Of a DNA stretch of 5,194 nucleotides, positions 5,042 through 5,194 are shown one piece after another (the first letter of the stretch is position 1; the number at the start of each line of letters is the position of its first letter). This stretch comes from Kiritimatiellia bacterium (GTDB lineage: Bacteria; Verrucomicrobiota; Kiritimatiellia; RFP12; UBA1067): the NCBI GenBank assembly GCA_017547265.1, contig JAFYQC010000013.1, positions 1 to 5,194 of the forward strand, given 5' to 3'. The translations under genes were made by a program, and so were the position numbers. Under the pieces are notes generated by a model. The model was given only the letters and a program-made list of their open reading frames with translations. It made no database searches and was not told the origin of the DNA.

Positions 5042-5194
5042 GCTTTGTTTCGGGCAACCGTGCTCGCCCTTTGAGGCGGGCGCCTTGCCCGTCCTTCGAC
5101 CCACTCGCCGTATACATATACGGCTTCGGGGTCGAGTCCTGTGCAATCCGCCTCGCCTAAAAGGGTTCCGCTCGGCTTCGGCCCAAAACAAAGC
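5042..5194. repeat. Nested inverted-repeat region at the right edge
   Basis: GCTTTGTTTCGGGC (5042-5055) and GCCCAAAACAAAGC (5181-5194) are reverse complements at 13 of 14 positions and enclose 125 nt. Inside are a GGCGGGC/GCCCGTC hairpin (5075-5093, one G-T pair) and a 40-nt dyad (5096-5135). No gene is supported. The outer right arm ends exactly at the window edge, so the element may continue. Confidence 0.7.
5096..5135. repeat. 40-nt dyad with a GCCGTATA/TATACGGC core
   Basis: The core GCCGTATA (5107-5114) and TATACGGC (5117-5124) is a perfect 8-bp palindrome with a 2-nt centre. Beyond a 4-by-4 unpaired zone, TCGACCC (5096-5102) pairs with GGGTCGA (5129-5135). The tight centre is more typical of a protein-binding DNA dyad than of an RNA hairpin loop, although it could also form an imperfect RNA stem. 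No T-run follows on either strand. Confidence 0.7.

Noticed and set aside
4972..5160. 62-codon forward frame with a short hydrophobic stretch
   Set aside because: It needs a TTG start without a ribosome-binding site, overlaps repeats and opposes the btuB promoter. Its Cys/Val segment comes from the GTGGTGGTTTGCCTT repeats.
4961..5191. 76-codon reverse frame upstream of btuB
   Set aside because: It has a TTG start at the window edge, a very basic low-complexity product, and runs across dyads into the btuB promoter.

Overview
The window looks like chromosomal DNA from a Gram-negative bacterium with fairly high GC content. An outer-membrane TonB-dependent receptor implies a diderm cell, and the three genes are ordinary bacterial housekeeping and transport genes. 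The protein styles (SPHERG-like DinB, YFGRPG-type U32 protein) and the promoter style would suit the Verrucomicrobiota/Kiritimatiellota/Lentisphaerota area. That placement is an impression from memory and is weakly supported. No transposase, phage, CRISPR or rRNA/tRNA gene is visible.

Layout. Positions 1-396 are non-coding and repeat-rich: an imperfect 35-nt inverted repeat (52-86 / 277-311) encloses about 190 nt with two further perfect 8-bp hairpins, and four tandem 8-mers (358-389) lie just past the dinB stop codon. dinB (translesion DNA polymerase IV) runs leftward from 1563 to 397. A 36-bp gap separates it from a divergent gene for a U32-family iron-sulfur protein of the TrhP/UbiU type (1600-2841, rightward). 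That gap holds two opposed extended -10 promoters placed so close to the ATGs that both mRNAs should be leaderless. The U32 gene meets a leftward TonB-dependent receptor gene (4832-2838) tail to tail, and one CTAG palindrome supplies both stop codons.

The receptor has a leader of about 120 nt that reads as a compact cobalamin (B12) riboswitch, followed by a GCAA-capped hairpin that buries the ribosome-binding site. This identifies the receptor as a BtuB-type vitamin B12 importer under translational feedback. Its promoter is again an extended -10 without a good -35, and a 15-nt tandem duplication sits at about -50 to -80. From 5042 to the right edge the DNA is non-coding and packed with nested inverted repeats, including a terminal pair at 5042-5055 / 5181-5194.

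The three genes do not form an operon and share no obvious pathway. The main interest is regulatory: the bidirectional leaderless promoter, the short variant riboswitch, and the two structured repeat regions at the edges. I found no convincing evidence of an entirely new protein system.
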